A stretch of 33,300 nucleotides of DNA, from NCBI GenBank assembly GCA_017462065.1, contig JAFTRV010000020.1:1-33300 (forward strand). The letters run 5' to 3'. The DNA comes from Bacteroidaceae bacterium. GTDB taxonomy: Bacteria; Bacteroidota; Bacteroidia; Bacteroidales; Bacteroidaceae. The notes below the pieces were generated by a model. It was given only the letters and a program-made list of their open reading frames with translations. It had not been told where the DNA came from and searched no databases. Of the stretch, positions 6,969 to 14,154 are shown piece after piece; the stretch's first letter is position 1, and every line of letters starts with the position of its first letter. Position numbers and translations under genes: made by a program.

Positions 6969-7796
6969 TTATTCGGCATTCTCCTTTGCGATGCGTCCGT
7001 CACGCAACAGCTGTCGCAAAGCGTCGGCATCGCCCGAAGCTATTGCGTCACGATACTCGCCGAGTGACGATATGAGCAGTTCGAGCTCAGGAAGAAGATG
7101 CTCCTTGTTTTCTATAAACAGTTCGGTCCACATATCCTCGTTAAGACGTGAGACCCTTGTAAAATCACGGAAGCTGCCGGCACTGTACCCCCTATGCGAC
7201 TTTGCCGCCGGGCTCTTGATGAAAGCGTTGGAGACAACGTGGCACATCTGCGAGGTGTAGGAAATCATGTAGTCGTGGAAGGCAGCCGTAGAGACGACAT
7301 GCTTCTTGAAGCCAAGCGGCGCAAGCGACTCCTTCACGCGGGCAAGCAGAGCTATGTCGTCGTGAGCAGGGGGCACCATTATGAACGACGCTCCGTTGAA
7401 AAGCGTCGGCTTTGAATATTTATAGCCTGAGTACTGCAGGCCAGCCATAGGATGACCGCCTACAAAGGTGAAGCCGTATTGGCTTGCCAACGAGAAGCCC
7501 ACCTCGCATATCATGCTCTTTGTTCCGCAAAAGTCCACCACAAGGCTCTTAGGGGATATATGCTCAGCGTTCTCCTTGAGATAGCCCGCCGACGCCTTTG
7601 GCGTAGCAGCCAACAGCAACAGATCGCACCGCGCTATATTCTGTTCCGACAGCTCCCCATCGGCCACGCCCTCGAGCCGGGCAAAGCCCACTATGCTGCT
7701 GTTTATGTCGTAAGCATACACGGTGTGGCCGCAGGCCTTGTACGCCTTAGCCGCCGAGCCGCCGATAAGCCCCAAACCAACAATCCCGACAACCAT
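6969..7796 (-). CDS. tyrA: Prephenate dehydrogenase
   Basis: A 275-residue enzyme that oxidatively decarboxylates prephenate to 4-hydroxyphenylpyruvate, the tyrosine branch. The N-terminal Rossmann motif GLGLIGGS is at 7-14, and FVGGHPMAG at 112-119 carries the substrate-binding His region. The C-terminal half is the helical dimerisation domain with SYTSQMCHVVSNA. No chorismate mutase or ACT domain is fused, so feedback control by tyrosine would have to act on another protein. The gene is packed between aroF (7 bp upstream) and aroB (7 bp downstream). Confidence 0.93.
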   Translation of the reverse strand: MVVGIVGLGLIGGSAAKAYKACGHTVYAYDINSSIVGFARLEGVADGELSEQNIARCDLLLLAATPKASAGYLKENAEHISPKSLVVDFCGTKSMICEVGFSLASQYGFTFVGGHPMAGLQYSGYKYSKPTLFNGASFIMVPPAHDDIALLARVKESLAPLGFKKHVVSTAAFHDYMISYTSQMCHVVSNAFIKSPAAKSHRGYSAGSFRDFTRVSRLNEDMWTELFIENKEHLLPELELLISSLGEYRDAIASGDADALRQLLRDGRIAKENAE

Positions 7797-7803
7797 AATA
7801 CCA

Positions 7804-8817
7804 TTAACGCATTATGCTGCGTATCTCACGGACACGCTGAGCGACCTCGTCGAACTGTTCGGGGGTGAGCGACTGAGCGCCGTCGCACAGAGCGCATACC
7901 GGATTGTTATGCACCTCGATGATAAGGCCGTCGGCACCCGACGCGCATGCCGCGCAAGCCATAGGACGCACCAGGCGTGAAACGCCTGTCGCATGGCTCG
8001 GGTCTACCACTACAGGCAGGTGGGTAAGGCCGTGCAGCACAGGCACAGCGGCAAGGTCAAGCACATTGCGTGTGTATGTGTCGTAGCTGCGGATGCCTCG
8101 CTCGCAAAGAATAACCTGCTCGTTGCCCTCGGACATTATATATTCGGCACTCATAAGCAGCTCCTTGAGCGTAGCCGACATGCCTCGCTTGAGAAGAATA
8201 GGCTTGTCGCAGCGGCCAAGCTCCTTAAGCAGCTCAAAGTTCTGCATGTTACGCGCGCCTACCTGAATGATATCCACGTCGGCAAAAAGGTCGAGATGCG
8301 AAGCCGACATGATTTCGGTAACGATGGGCAGCCCGGTCGCTTCACGAGCCTTTAGCAACAGCTGAAGACCCTCGGCACGCAAGCCCTGGAAATCGTAAGG
8401 CGAAGTACGAGGCTTGAAAGCGCCTCCGCGCAGGATATTAGCGCCCGAAGCCTTTACAGCCGTAGCTACAGCCAAAATCTGCTCCTCGCTCTCGACAGAG
8501 CAGGGGCCAGCCATAATAGCGAAATGGCCTCCGCCTATCTTTACCTCATTCTCGCCCTTTCCTACGGTGATTACCGTGTCCTCGGGGTGGAAGCTACGGT
8601 TAGCGCTCTTGAACGGGTCGGTAACACGTGTCACCCTGTCTATTATCTCAAGCCCTGCGAGCAGGTCAATGTCAATGTTGCGTGTGTCGCCGATAAGTCC
8701 AACGACAGTCTGCATCTCACCCTCGGAGAGATGTACCCTCACGCCCTGCGCCTCAAGCCAATGAATAAGATTATCCTGCTGGGCCTTTGTTACTCCATGT
8801 TTTAATACTGCTATCAT
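7804..8817 (-). CDS. aroF: 3-deoxy-7-phosphoheptulonate (DAHP) synthase, type I-beta with regulatory N-domain
   Basis: A 337-residue enzyme condensing phosphoenolpyruvate and erythrose 4-phosphate, the committed entry to the shikimate pathway. Residues 1 to about 70 form a ferredoxin-like regulatory domain as in the Thermotoga-type enzyme. The catalytic barrel follows with AGPCSVES at 103-110 (metal-binding Cys), [12 protein letters not shown] at 130-141, [21 protein letters not shown] and DPSHATG. Family knowledge suggests Tyr or Phe binding at the N-domain. Unlike the enzymes described from Porphyromonas and Prevotella, there is no C-terminal chorismate mutase. It is the first gene of the aroF-tyrA-aroB-aroA operon, with a consensus promoter 100 bp upstream. 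Confidence 0.95.
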   Translation of the reverse strand: MIAVLKHGVTKAQQDNLIHWLEAQGVRVHLSEGEMQTVVGLIGDTRNIDIDLLAGLEIIDRVTRVTDPFKSANRSFHPEDTVITVGKGENEVKIGGGHFAIMAGPCSVESEEQILAVATAVKASGANILRGGAFKPRTSPYDFQGLRAEGLQLLLKAREATGLPIVTEIMSASHLDLFADVDIIQVGARNMQNFELLKELGRCDKPILLKRGMSATLKELLMSAEYIMSEGNEQVILCERGIRSYDTYTRNVLDLAAVPVLHGLTHLPVVVDPSHATGVSRLVRPMACAACASGADGLIIEVHNNPVCALCDGAQSLTPEQFDEVAQRVREIRSIMR

Positions 8818-8823
8818 AGTTAT
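8815..8823 (-). promoter_or_regulatory. ATAACTATG start context of aroF
   Basis: ATAACT stands directly before the ATG, identical to the contexts of pheA, ndk and exbB, with no Shine-Dalgarno sequence. Confidence 0.45.
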
Positions 8824-8917
8824 AATTTTTTCTTTTTATATCACCCGCCCCTGGCACGAACGAGCAAATACTGTTATTTTGTCCTAAAATTATCGTTTTG
8901 TTTGAAAATGGTCGTGC

Positions 8918-8947
8918 CAAACCTATCCAATCTATGCAAAAATACAA
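8918..8947 (-). promoter_or_regulatory. Promoter of the aroF-tyrA-aroB-aroA operon
   Basis: TTG (complement of 8945-8947), 19 nt, then TAGGTTTG (complement of 8918-8925) on the minus strand: an exact Bacteroidota consensus. The expected start near 8911 gives a leader of about 95 nt. One half of an 8-bp inverted repeat (TGGCACGA at 8852-8859, TCGTGCCA at 8912-8919) overlaps the downstream edge of the -7 box. The rest of the 8824-9050 gap is AT-rich and shows no gene. Confidence 0.65.
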
Positions 8948-9050
8948 ATAAAGTTCTATTTTCCTATATTTTTGTGAAATTGAATATGCATCTTACATAA
9001 ATCTTATATAAAATTGATATTTGATAGCATTTATTAGCTTTTGGGAGCAT

Positions 9051-9088
9051 GCAAAAAGCAGCAAGACCGCTATTGGCGGTCTTGCTGT
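9051..9088 (-). terminator. Intrinsic terminator of the GH109-like gene
   Basis: Read on the minus strand, a perfect GC-rich stem of about 12 bp (core arms 9061-9070 and 9076-9085, loop 9071-9075) is followed by five T residues. It lies about 25 bp beyond the stop codon. Confidence 0.85.
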
Positions 9089-9113
9089 CATTTATGTGAA
9101 AAAGCGAGCTTTC

Positions 9114-10787
9114 TTACTTCTTCAAAGCCTTCTTCAACTCCTTAGCGATAGCCTTGTCAGCCGATGCCTTAGCAGCGTTGAGCTTCTTCTGTGCGGCAGC
9201 CTCAGCCTTTGCGTTGCCAGCAGCTTTAGCGGCCTTCACTGCATCGTAGAGAGCCCAAAGGTTCTTCTGAGCAGCAACCTTCTTCTGAGCTGCGGTGTAA
9301 GCCTCTGCCTCTGCCTCTGTAGCAGCCTCTGCCTCAGGAGCGGCATATGCATGCTTGTAGCCCTTCTGAACATCCCAGTAACCACGTGTGAAGTCGGGGA
9401 ATGTCACTGCGGCGCAGTTGTTGTCCATTGACAATGTACCGAGCTCTGCCAAGCAGCACCACTCAGCCAAGTCGTAAACGTCCATATCAAGAGGAAGACC
9501 GTTCTGCAAGCAATATACAAGACGAGAGTCCATTACGAAGTCCATACCGCCATGACCGAGGTCGCGACCCTTCTCGACATACTTCTTAAGAATGGGGTGG
9601 TAGTACTTCTTCATCATTGCCTCTCTCTGCTCTGCGCTCATAAAGCCGTGAGCGTTGAGGTTGTCCACCTGAGGAGCGCCTGTGCCCTTAAGAGCCTCGC
9701 CTGAAAGCGCGAGCTCGGGTGAAGGATACTTTGTAGCGTAGCCCTTTGTACCTGTGAGCTTGAACAAACGGTTGTATGGCTGAGGAGTCATAACGTTGTG
9801 CTGAATCTCTACAACCTTACCCTTTGCAGTACGCATAAGCGTTGTTGTGTGGTCGCCATTGCGGAACTCCTTGCACTCCTTGCCTGTCTTCTCCTTTACA
9901 AGCTCCTTGCCGAAGAAAGGATCTGTATCCATAGCTACCAATGTAGTGAAGCGGTCGCCACGGTGAATGTCGAGACACTGCGCAACGGGGCCGAGGCCGT
10001 GAGTAGCGTAGAGGTCGCCACGGTTCTCCTTGTTGTATTTCAGACGCCAGTGGAGGTTGTCCACGTCATTGTCTGCGGGGTCCTTCCAGTATGCATCCCA
10101 GAACCACTCGAGGCTGTGGATGTAAGCGCCCTCAGCACGGATAATCTCACCGAACACGCCGTCCTGAGCCATAGCAAGAGCGTTCATCTCATAGTCGTCG
10201 TAGCAGCAGTTCTCGAGGATGAAGCAGTGAAGACGTGTCTTCTCTGCAAGGTCTATAAGGCTCCAGCACTGCTCGAGGTTCATTGCAGAAGGCACCTCGA
10301 TAGCCGTGTGCTTGCCATTCTCCAGAGCGCACTTCGCTACAGGATAGTGGTGATTCCAGTCCGCAGCAACATAAACGAGGTCGATGTCGGGGCGTTTGCA
10401 AAGCTCCTCATAACCCTTCTCGCCATAGTAGATGTCAGCCGGGATAAGACCCTGCTTGCGAAGCTCTTCCTGACACTTCTCAGCACGCTCGTACTCGTAG
10501 TCGCAAAGAGCAACAATCTCGACACCCGGGATACGGCAGAAGCGTACCACTGCGCCAGGTCCGCGCATACCGAGACCTACGAATGCAACACGTACTGTCT
10601 TGATTGGAGCGACAGCAAGGTTCAAAGCGTGTTCCTGACCTGCGGGACGCTCAGGTGTTTCAACTACGATAGTACCTTTGTCCCAATGCCACTTTGTAGA
10701 TGGAGAAAGTGACTGTGCCTGTGCTGTAGAGCCTGCAAGAGCCATAAGACCGCACAAGGCAAGACCGAAAAATTTCTTCAAATTCAT
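9114..10787 (-). CDS. Exported Gfo/Idh/MocA oxidoreductase, GH109-like, with Lys/Ala-rich C-terminal tail
   Basis: A 557-residue protein. Residues 1-25 are a Sec signal peptide ending TAQAQ. The NAD-binding Rossmann motif VAFVGLGMRGPGAV is at 67-80, followed by the Gfo/Idh features EVPSAMNLEQCW, ENCCYDDYE and YATHGLGPVAQCLDIHRGD. This pattern matches the GH109 group, whose founding member removes terminal alpha-N-acetylgalactosamine by an NAD-dependent redox mechanism. The exact sugar is not provable here. From residue 480 to the end a 78-residue tail rich in Ala, Glu and Lys is added; the first part is acidic, the last strongly basic. Family members I know stop before this point. The gene is monocistronic: it has its own promoter (10880-10910) and a strong terminator. 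Location is probably the periplasm. Confidence 0.85.
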   Translation of the reverse strand: MNLKKFFGLALCGLMALAGSTAQAQSLSPSTKWHWDKGTIVVETPERPAGQEHALNLAVAPIKTVRVAFVGLGMRGPGAVVRFCRIPGVEIVALCDYEYERAEKCQEELRKQGLIPADIYYGEKGYEELCKRPDIDLVYVAADWNHHYPVAKCALENGKHTAIEVPSAMNLEQCWSLIDLAEKTRLHCFILENCCYDDYEMNALAMAQDGVFGEIIRAEGAYIHSLEWFWDAYWKDPADNDVDNLHWRLKYNKENRGDLYATHGLGPVAQCLDIHRGDRFTTLVAMDTDPFFGKELVKEKTGKECKEFRNGDHTTTLMRTAKGKVVEIQHNVMTPQPYNRLFKLTGTKGYATKYPSPELALSGEALKGTGAPQVDNLNAHGFMSAEQREAMMKKYYHPILKKYVEKGRDLGHGGMDFVMDSRLVYCLQNGLPLDMDVYDLAEWCCLAELGTLSMDNNCAAVTFPDFTRGYWDVQKGYKHAYAAPEAEAATEAEAEAYTAAQKKVAAQKNLWALYDAVKAAKAAGNAKAEAAAQKKLNAAKASADKAIAKELKKALKK

Positions 10788-10792
10788 ATTAC

Positions 10793-10822
10793 AATGTGTT
10801 TTAAATAAAAATGTGTTTTAAA
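10793..10822 (-). repeat. 13-bp direct repeat in the leader of the GH109-like gene
   Basis: AATGTGTTTTAAA occurs at 10793-10805 and again at 10810-10822, a 17-bp period, on the plus strand. In the transcript the copies read TTTAAAACACATT and end 5 nt before the start codon, where they could bind a protein or RNA controlling translation. Confidence 0.6.
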
Positions 10823-10879
10823 CTATTTTCTGTCGATTTTATACCTAACTGCGCAAGCGGGCACAATGCCGCTTTGTTG

Positions 10880-10910
10880 CAAAGATAGCCAAAATTATAT
10901 TCCTTCACAA
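10880..10910 (-). promoter_or_regulatory. Promoter of the GH109-like gene
   Basis: TTG (complement of 10908-10910), 20 nt and TATCTTTG (complement of 10880-10887) on the minus strand match the Bacteroidota consensus. The leader would be about 85 nt and would include the 13-bp direct repeat. Confidence 0.65.
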
Positions 10911-10922
10911 TTTTGTTGTGAA
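10904..10922. promoter_or_regulatory. Operator-like palindrome over the -33 box of the GH109-like gene
   Basis: TTCACAA (10904-10910) and TTGTGAA (10916-10922) form a perfect 7-bp inverted repeat around TTTTG, overlapping the -33 element. A similar TTCACA/TGTGAA palindrome lies upstream of the neighbouring DUF3472 gene. It may instead be part of the terminator region of that gene. Confidence 0.4.
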
Positions 10923-10943
10923 AAAATCCTAACTGAAAGGATT
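10921..10943 (-). terminator. Short terminator after the DUF3472 gene
   Basis: On the minus strand AATCCT and AGGATT (complements of 10938-10943 and 10925-10930) pair around a 7-nt loop and run into T residues. It begins 4 bp beyond the stop codon. The stem is short, so termination may be partial. Confidence 0.5.
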
Positions 10944-10946
10944 ATT

Positions 10947-12227
10947 CTATTCAAGCGTTGAGAAATCGATATCGGGGGCCTCCGTCACATTGCCTGCACG
11001 CTCAAACCATGTGCCGGAATTCAAATAGTCGTCAAAGAAGCCGCCCATAGTGAGGAAGAACGCATCGCCTTCAACGCCGCCGCTATAGTCGAGACGCTGT
11101 CTCTCGTGCCCCGTAGTGTCGCAAGTGAAGCGTGCCTTTGTCACCGGCAGCCACCTGCCGTCCACAGTGCGCGCCCACTGGTTGCCATAGCATGCCTTTC
11201 TGTTAATATAGCCCATGACCGGGTTGAAGTTCTCCAAGAAAGAGTGCGCATTGGTGTACCATGTAGAAATCCGGGGACGACGGAAAGATGCGACAAGGCG
11301 CCACTTGCCCTTTTCGTTGTCAAAGAAGTAGGCCGTATACACCGTATTGCCATTGCCGTCGGGCCTTATTCCCATAAGGAAACGGCAACGCTCGCCGGCC
11401 TTCCAGTCGTAGTGCATGAAGCTCTGCCCTCCGGAGCCTTCGTTGCCGAAGTCCTGGACAGTCACGCCCTCGCCCTTCTTAAGAAGCACTACACGCAAAG
11501 AGTCGGGTATCTCCGAGGCATTGTCAGTCTCATAGGGGCTCCATACCGAGAACAGCACTCTTCTCTTATACGGAGTATTGTTCTGCATGCCGAAGTAACC
11601 CTGACCAAAACCGCAGGACATGTAATAGCTGCTCGGGATGTCGCCCTCTTCGGGCACGACAACCTCGTTATAGAACCACTCGACGTTCTCTTTAGGAAGA
11701 GCGTACCCCAGATGCACCGACGGGCCTCTTCGGCCGAAGTGAGTGCTGAACTCCGGGCCCACGCATACGACAGGAGCAACGTCGCCGCCTACATAAGCCG
11801 CCGCCACATTACCGAAGCTGTCGCCACTGTTTATCTTAACGCCACGGACATCCATCTTTACGTAGCCGGGAGCCTTCACCTTGAAAGTTCCTACCTCGAC
11901 ACGTGTCAGTTCATCGCTGTCGAGCTTTATCTTTTTCTTTTTGCCCAAGAGAGAGACCTCTATCTGCGAGTGTCCCTTAGCGTTAAGCGCTACGGTCATT
12001 TTTCCGCTCTTCTCTGTTCTGAAGTAGAAGCTTATCACGTTCTCCGCATCGTTCCAATTACGTATCGCACACCGGTTCTCATCAATATACGCACCGCTCT
12101 CATCGGGCGACGCTGTCACATATGCATTAGCCGACAATGTAACCAAACTCTCGTTCTGCGCCGCTGCCGGCAAAGCCATAAAAGCAACCGCAACCAACGA
12201 CACTAAATACAAAAATCCTTTATTCAT
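10947..12227 (-). CDS. Exported DUF3472 protein with N-terminal DUF5077-like domain
   Basis: A 426-residue protein of unknown activity. Residues 1-24 are a clear Sec signal peptide ending LPAAAQ. The first third (SANAYVTASPDESGAYIDEN, RNWNDAENVISFYFRTEKSG) looks like the beta-rich DUF5077 domain. The remainder (HLGYALPKENVEWFYNEVVV, SYYMSCGFGQGYFGMQNN, RVLFSVWSPYETDNASEIPD) matches DUF3472, a family found in exported proteins of gut Bacteroidota and thought to be carbohydrate-linked. No catalytic residues can be named. It lies next to a GH109-like gene on the same strand but has a terminator between, so the two may be co-regulated rather than co-transcribed. The start is the only ATG that leaves a normal signal peptide. 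Confidence 0.8.
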   Translation of the reverse strand: MNKGFLYLVSLVAVAFMALPAAAQNESLVTLSANAYVTASPDESGAYIDENRCAIRNWNDAENVISFYFRTEKSGKMTVALNAKGHSQIEVSLLGKKKKIKLDSDELTRVEVGTFKVKAPGYVKMDVRGVKINSGDSFGNVAAAYVGGDVAPVVCVGPEFSTHFGRRGPSVHLGYALPKENVEWFYNEVVVPEEGDIPSSYYMSCGFGQGYFGMQNNTPYKRRVLFSVWSPYETDNASEIPDSLRVVLLKKGEGVTVQDFGNEGSGGQSFMHYDWKAGERCRFLMGIRPDGNGNTVYTAYFFDNEKGKWRLVASFRRPRISTWYTNAHSFLENFNPVMGYINRKACYGNQWARTVDGRWLPVTKARFTCDTTGHERQRLDYSGGVEGDAFFLTMGGFFDDYLNSGTWFERAGNVTEAPDIDFSTLE

Positions 12228-12310
12228 ATTTGAATCTATTAATCAATTTCTATAAAAACGCCTGCAAGTTATTAAAATAATGTCAATTCGCAAATTGGCT
12301 TCAGCACATT

Positions 12311-12330
12311 TTCACACAGAGTGTTGTGAA
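12311..12330. promoter_or_regulatory. Operator-like palindrome upstream of the DUF3472 gene
   Basis: TTCACA (12311-12316) and TGTGAA (12325-12330) flank 8 nt, about 85 bp above the DUF3472 start and about 40 bp beyond the MORN gene stop. It resembles the palindrome at 10904-10922. A weak -7 candidate (CCAATTTG, complement of 12291-12298) lies downstream. It could also serve as a weak terminator for the MORN gene. Confidence 0.35.
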
Positions 12331-12366
12331 TGCATATGATTTCAGTGCCTCGGCTACCGGAAATTC

Positions 12367-13017
12367 TCAATCACTGACCTTGCTGTCGCCGACCCATTTG
12401 CCGTAATATACCATGCGGCCGGGCTTTATGAGCATGCCGTAGCCGTTGCGGTAGCCGTCCCTGTAGCGTCCGTACCACATGTCGCCGTTCGCCCAGCAAT
12501 AGACGCCGTAGCCATGACGGCGGCCCTCATAGAACTCGCCGTAATAGACATCGCCGTTCGAATAGACCTCTTTCTTGAACGAATACGGCGAAACGGGCTC
12601 GGCGTCGGACGGAGCGAAAGGATATGCAAGGGGCGCATCGCCCTCGTTAGTGTGAAGCCGCTTGATTTCTCCCGTACGGAGGTCATAGACGACATAGTTC
12701 TCTTCGCCCCCGACCTTCGCTATATCGTCGGACATCACAAGCCCGAAAATCATTTTGTTATTACGGTACTGCCCGAAAGACTGAGCGCCGGACGAAGAGA
12801 GATAAAAGCCCCAACCGTAAAGGGCGTTGTCCACCAGAGTGCCCACGTACTGTCCTTTATCGTTCGAGATATATCTTGTTTCGGCCGCATTGTCAATATA
12901 ATCACAGAAGACCGACTGCAACGGGTCGCACATCTCGTCATACAGGAGCGACGGACGCAGTTGGGCGTTCATGCCGAAAGGCAATAGGGCCAGCATGGCA
13001 ATTATAACTCTTTTCAT
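12367..13017 (-). CDS. Exported MORN-repeat protein
   Basis: A 216-residue protein with a signal peptide (residues 1-19, ending FGMNAQ). The C-terminal part holds two to three MORN repeats at about 155-210, with the units YYGEFYEGRRHGYGVYCWANGD and WYGRYRDGYRNGYGMLIKPG, and a degenerate set at about 56-92. MORN repeats form beta-hairpin strips that act in protein or membrane contact; no enzyme domain is present and no function can be assigned. The ATG overlaps the nadD stop codon in an ATGA arrangement, so its translation is likely coupled to nadD although the two proteins act in different compartments. It is the last gene of the yicC-gmk-nadD transcript. Confidence 0.75.
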   Translation of the reverse strand: MKRVIIAMLALLPFGMNAQLRPSLLYDEMCDPLQSVFCDYIDNAAETRYISNDKGQYVGTLVDNALYGWGFYLSSSGAQSFGQYRNNKMIFGLVMSDDIAKVGGEENYVVYDLRTGEIKRLHTNEGDAPLAYPFAPSDAEPVSPYSFKKEVYSNGDVYYGEFYEGRRHGYGVYCWANGDMWYGRYRDGYRNGYGMLIKPGRMVYYGKWVGDSKVSD

Positions 13018-13589
13018 CGGTACAAATTATTATTGTTTATGTATTGCTCTACCGTCGCCGGCACCATATTTTTTATGCTGTCGCCGCAAGCCACGGCATT
13101 GCGTATCATCGTAGAGCTTACGTCGAGCAGCCCTGCCGGCAGCCATGTAACTCCCGGCGGGAGCGGTGGAGCCTCGCTTGTGTCACGAGGGTATACTATT
13201 ATCTCATACCGTTCAAGTATCTCGCCGGCCCTGTACCACTTGTCGAAGACGTTCCAGTTGTCGGCACCGACAAGCAGTATGAACTCCCTTTTGGGATAAC
13301 GCTTTTCAAGCTCCCGCAACGTGTTAATTGTGTACGAGGGACGAGGCAGCGAGAACTCAAAGTCGCAAGCCTTGAACTCCTCGTGTCCCTCAACAGCCAA
13401 GCGTACCATCTCCAAGCGTACATTCTCGTCGCTGAGCCTGCTCTGCTCCTTATGAGGATTGTGAGGCGACACCATGAACCACACCTCGCTCGCCAGGCCT
13501 CTTCGACAGACCTCGGACGCAAGGGACAGGTGCCCGACGTGTATGGGGTCGAAGCTGCCGCCGAATATAACGGTTCTCTTTTTATTCAT
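13014..13589 (-). CDS. nadD: Nicotinate-nucleotide adenylyltransferase
   Basis: A 191-residue enzyme that adenylates nicotinate mononucleotide to deamido-NAD in NAD synthesis. The nucleotidyltransferase signature GGSFDPIHVGH is at 10-20, and the C-terminal DVSSTMIRNAV corresponds to the family's ISSTxIR motif. The reading frame extends upstream to 13637, but the ATG at 13587-13589 is chosen because it places the first beta strand (KRTVIFGG) four residues from the start and overlaps the gmk stop by only 8 nt. Its own stop overlaps the start of the MORN gene by 4 nt. NadK, which acts two steps later in NADP supply, is encoded at 32225. Confidence 0.94.
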   Translation of the reverse strand: MNKKRTVIFGGSFDPIHVGHLSLASEVCRRGLASEVWFMVSPHNPHKEQSRLSDENVRLEMVRLAVEGHEEFKACDFEFSLPRPSYTINTLRELEKRYPKREFILLVGADNWNVFDKWYRAGEILERYEIIVYPRDTSEAPPLPPGVTWLPAGLLDVSSTMIRNAVACGDSIKNMVPATVEQYINNNNLYR

Positions 13590-14148
13590 TAAGAAATTTC
13601 TCAACAACCGAAAGCACCTCTTCCTTTGCCGCATCAAGGTCGTCGTTCACAATGACCCTGTCGGCGAACTTAGAGAACGTCATCTCATATTCCGCCTTGC
13701 TGACACGGCGGTCAATCTCTTCGGGCAATGTGTCGCCGCGCCTTACAAGACGCTCTCGCAGAACATCTATCGAGGGGGCCTGAACGAAGATAAAGAGGGC
13801 TCGCTCGCCATAATACTTTTTAAGGTTGCAACCACCCTTGACATCTACGTCAAAGAGAATGTTCTGACTCTCCAGCTGCCTTTCGACCTGTGACTTAAGA
13901 GTACCGTAGAAGCGTCCCGGATAGACCTCTTCGTACTCCACGAACTCATCGGCGGCTATACGTGCCCTGAACTCGTCGGGAGTAAAGAAGAAATAATCGA
14001 CGCCATGCTCTTCTGTTCCGCGAGGAGGACGGCTTGTTGCCGAGACCGAGAAGCCGAAAGAGGAGTCCTTGTCCATAAGGAAATGCACCAGAGTAGACTT
14101 GCCCGAGCCCGACGGCGCTGAAAAAATAACGACCTTTCCCTTTTTCAT
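13582..14148 (-). CDS. gmk: Guanylate kinase
   Basis: A 188-residue enzyme phosphorylating GMP to GDP with ATP. The P-loop APSGSGKST is at 11-19. The GMP-binding region contains SATSRPPRGTEEHGVDYFF, FVEYEEVYPGRFYGT and DVDVKGGCNLKK, all standard. The lid Arg-rich stretch RLVRRGDT is present. Length is typical. It lies 6 bp below yicC and overlaps nadD by 8 nt, a common Bacteroidota arrangement. Confidence 0.96.
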   Translation of the reverse strand: MKKGKVVIFSAPSGSGKSTLVHFLMDKDSSFGFSVSATSRPPRGTEEHGVDYFFFTPDEFRARIAADEFVEYEEVYPGRFYGTLKSQVERQLESQNILFDVDVKGGCNLKKYYGERALFIFVQAPSIDVLRERLVRRGDTLPEEIDRRVSKAEYEMTFSKFADRVIVNDDLDAAKEEVLSVVEKFLNE

Positions 14149-14154
14149 ATTTCT

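Noticed and set aside
6962..7030. Upstream extension of aroB by 23 codons
   Set aside because: It would lie inside tyrA and does not resemble AroB. The ATG at 6961 has AAAGAG upstream and the usual N-terminus.
9798..10712. 304-codon open frame on the plus strand opposite the GH109-like gene
   Set aside because: The minus-strand protein has clear domains and a signal peptide over the same bases. The plus frame matches no family I know and arises from codon bias.
11106..12206. 366-codon open frame opposite the DUF3472 gene
   Set aside because: It lies antisense to a recognisable exported protein that has a promoter-side palindrome and a terminator. No domain or leader supports the plus frame.
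12311..12330. CRP-type binding site
   Set aside because: CRP sites read TGTGA-N6-TCACA. Here the half-sites are in the opposite order (TTCACA then TGTGAA), so the resemblance is only in composition.
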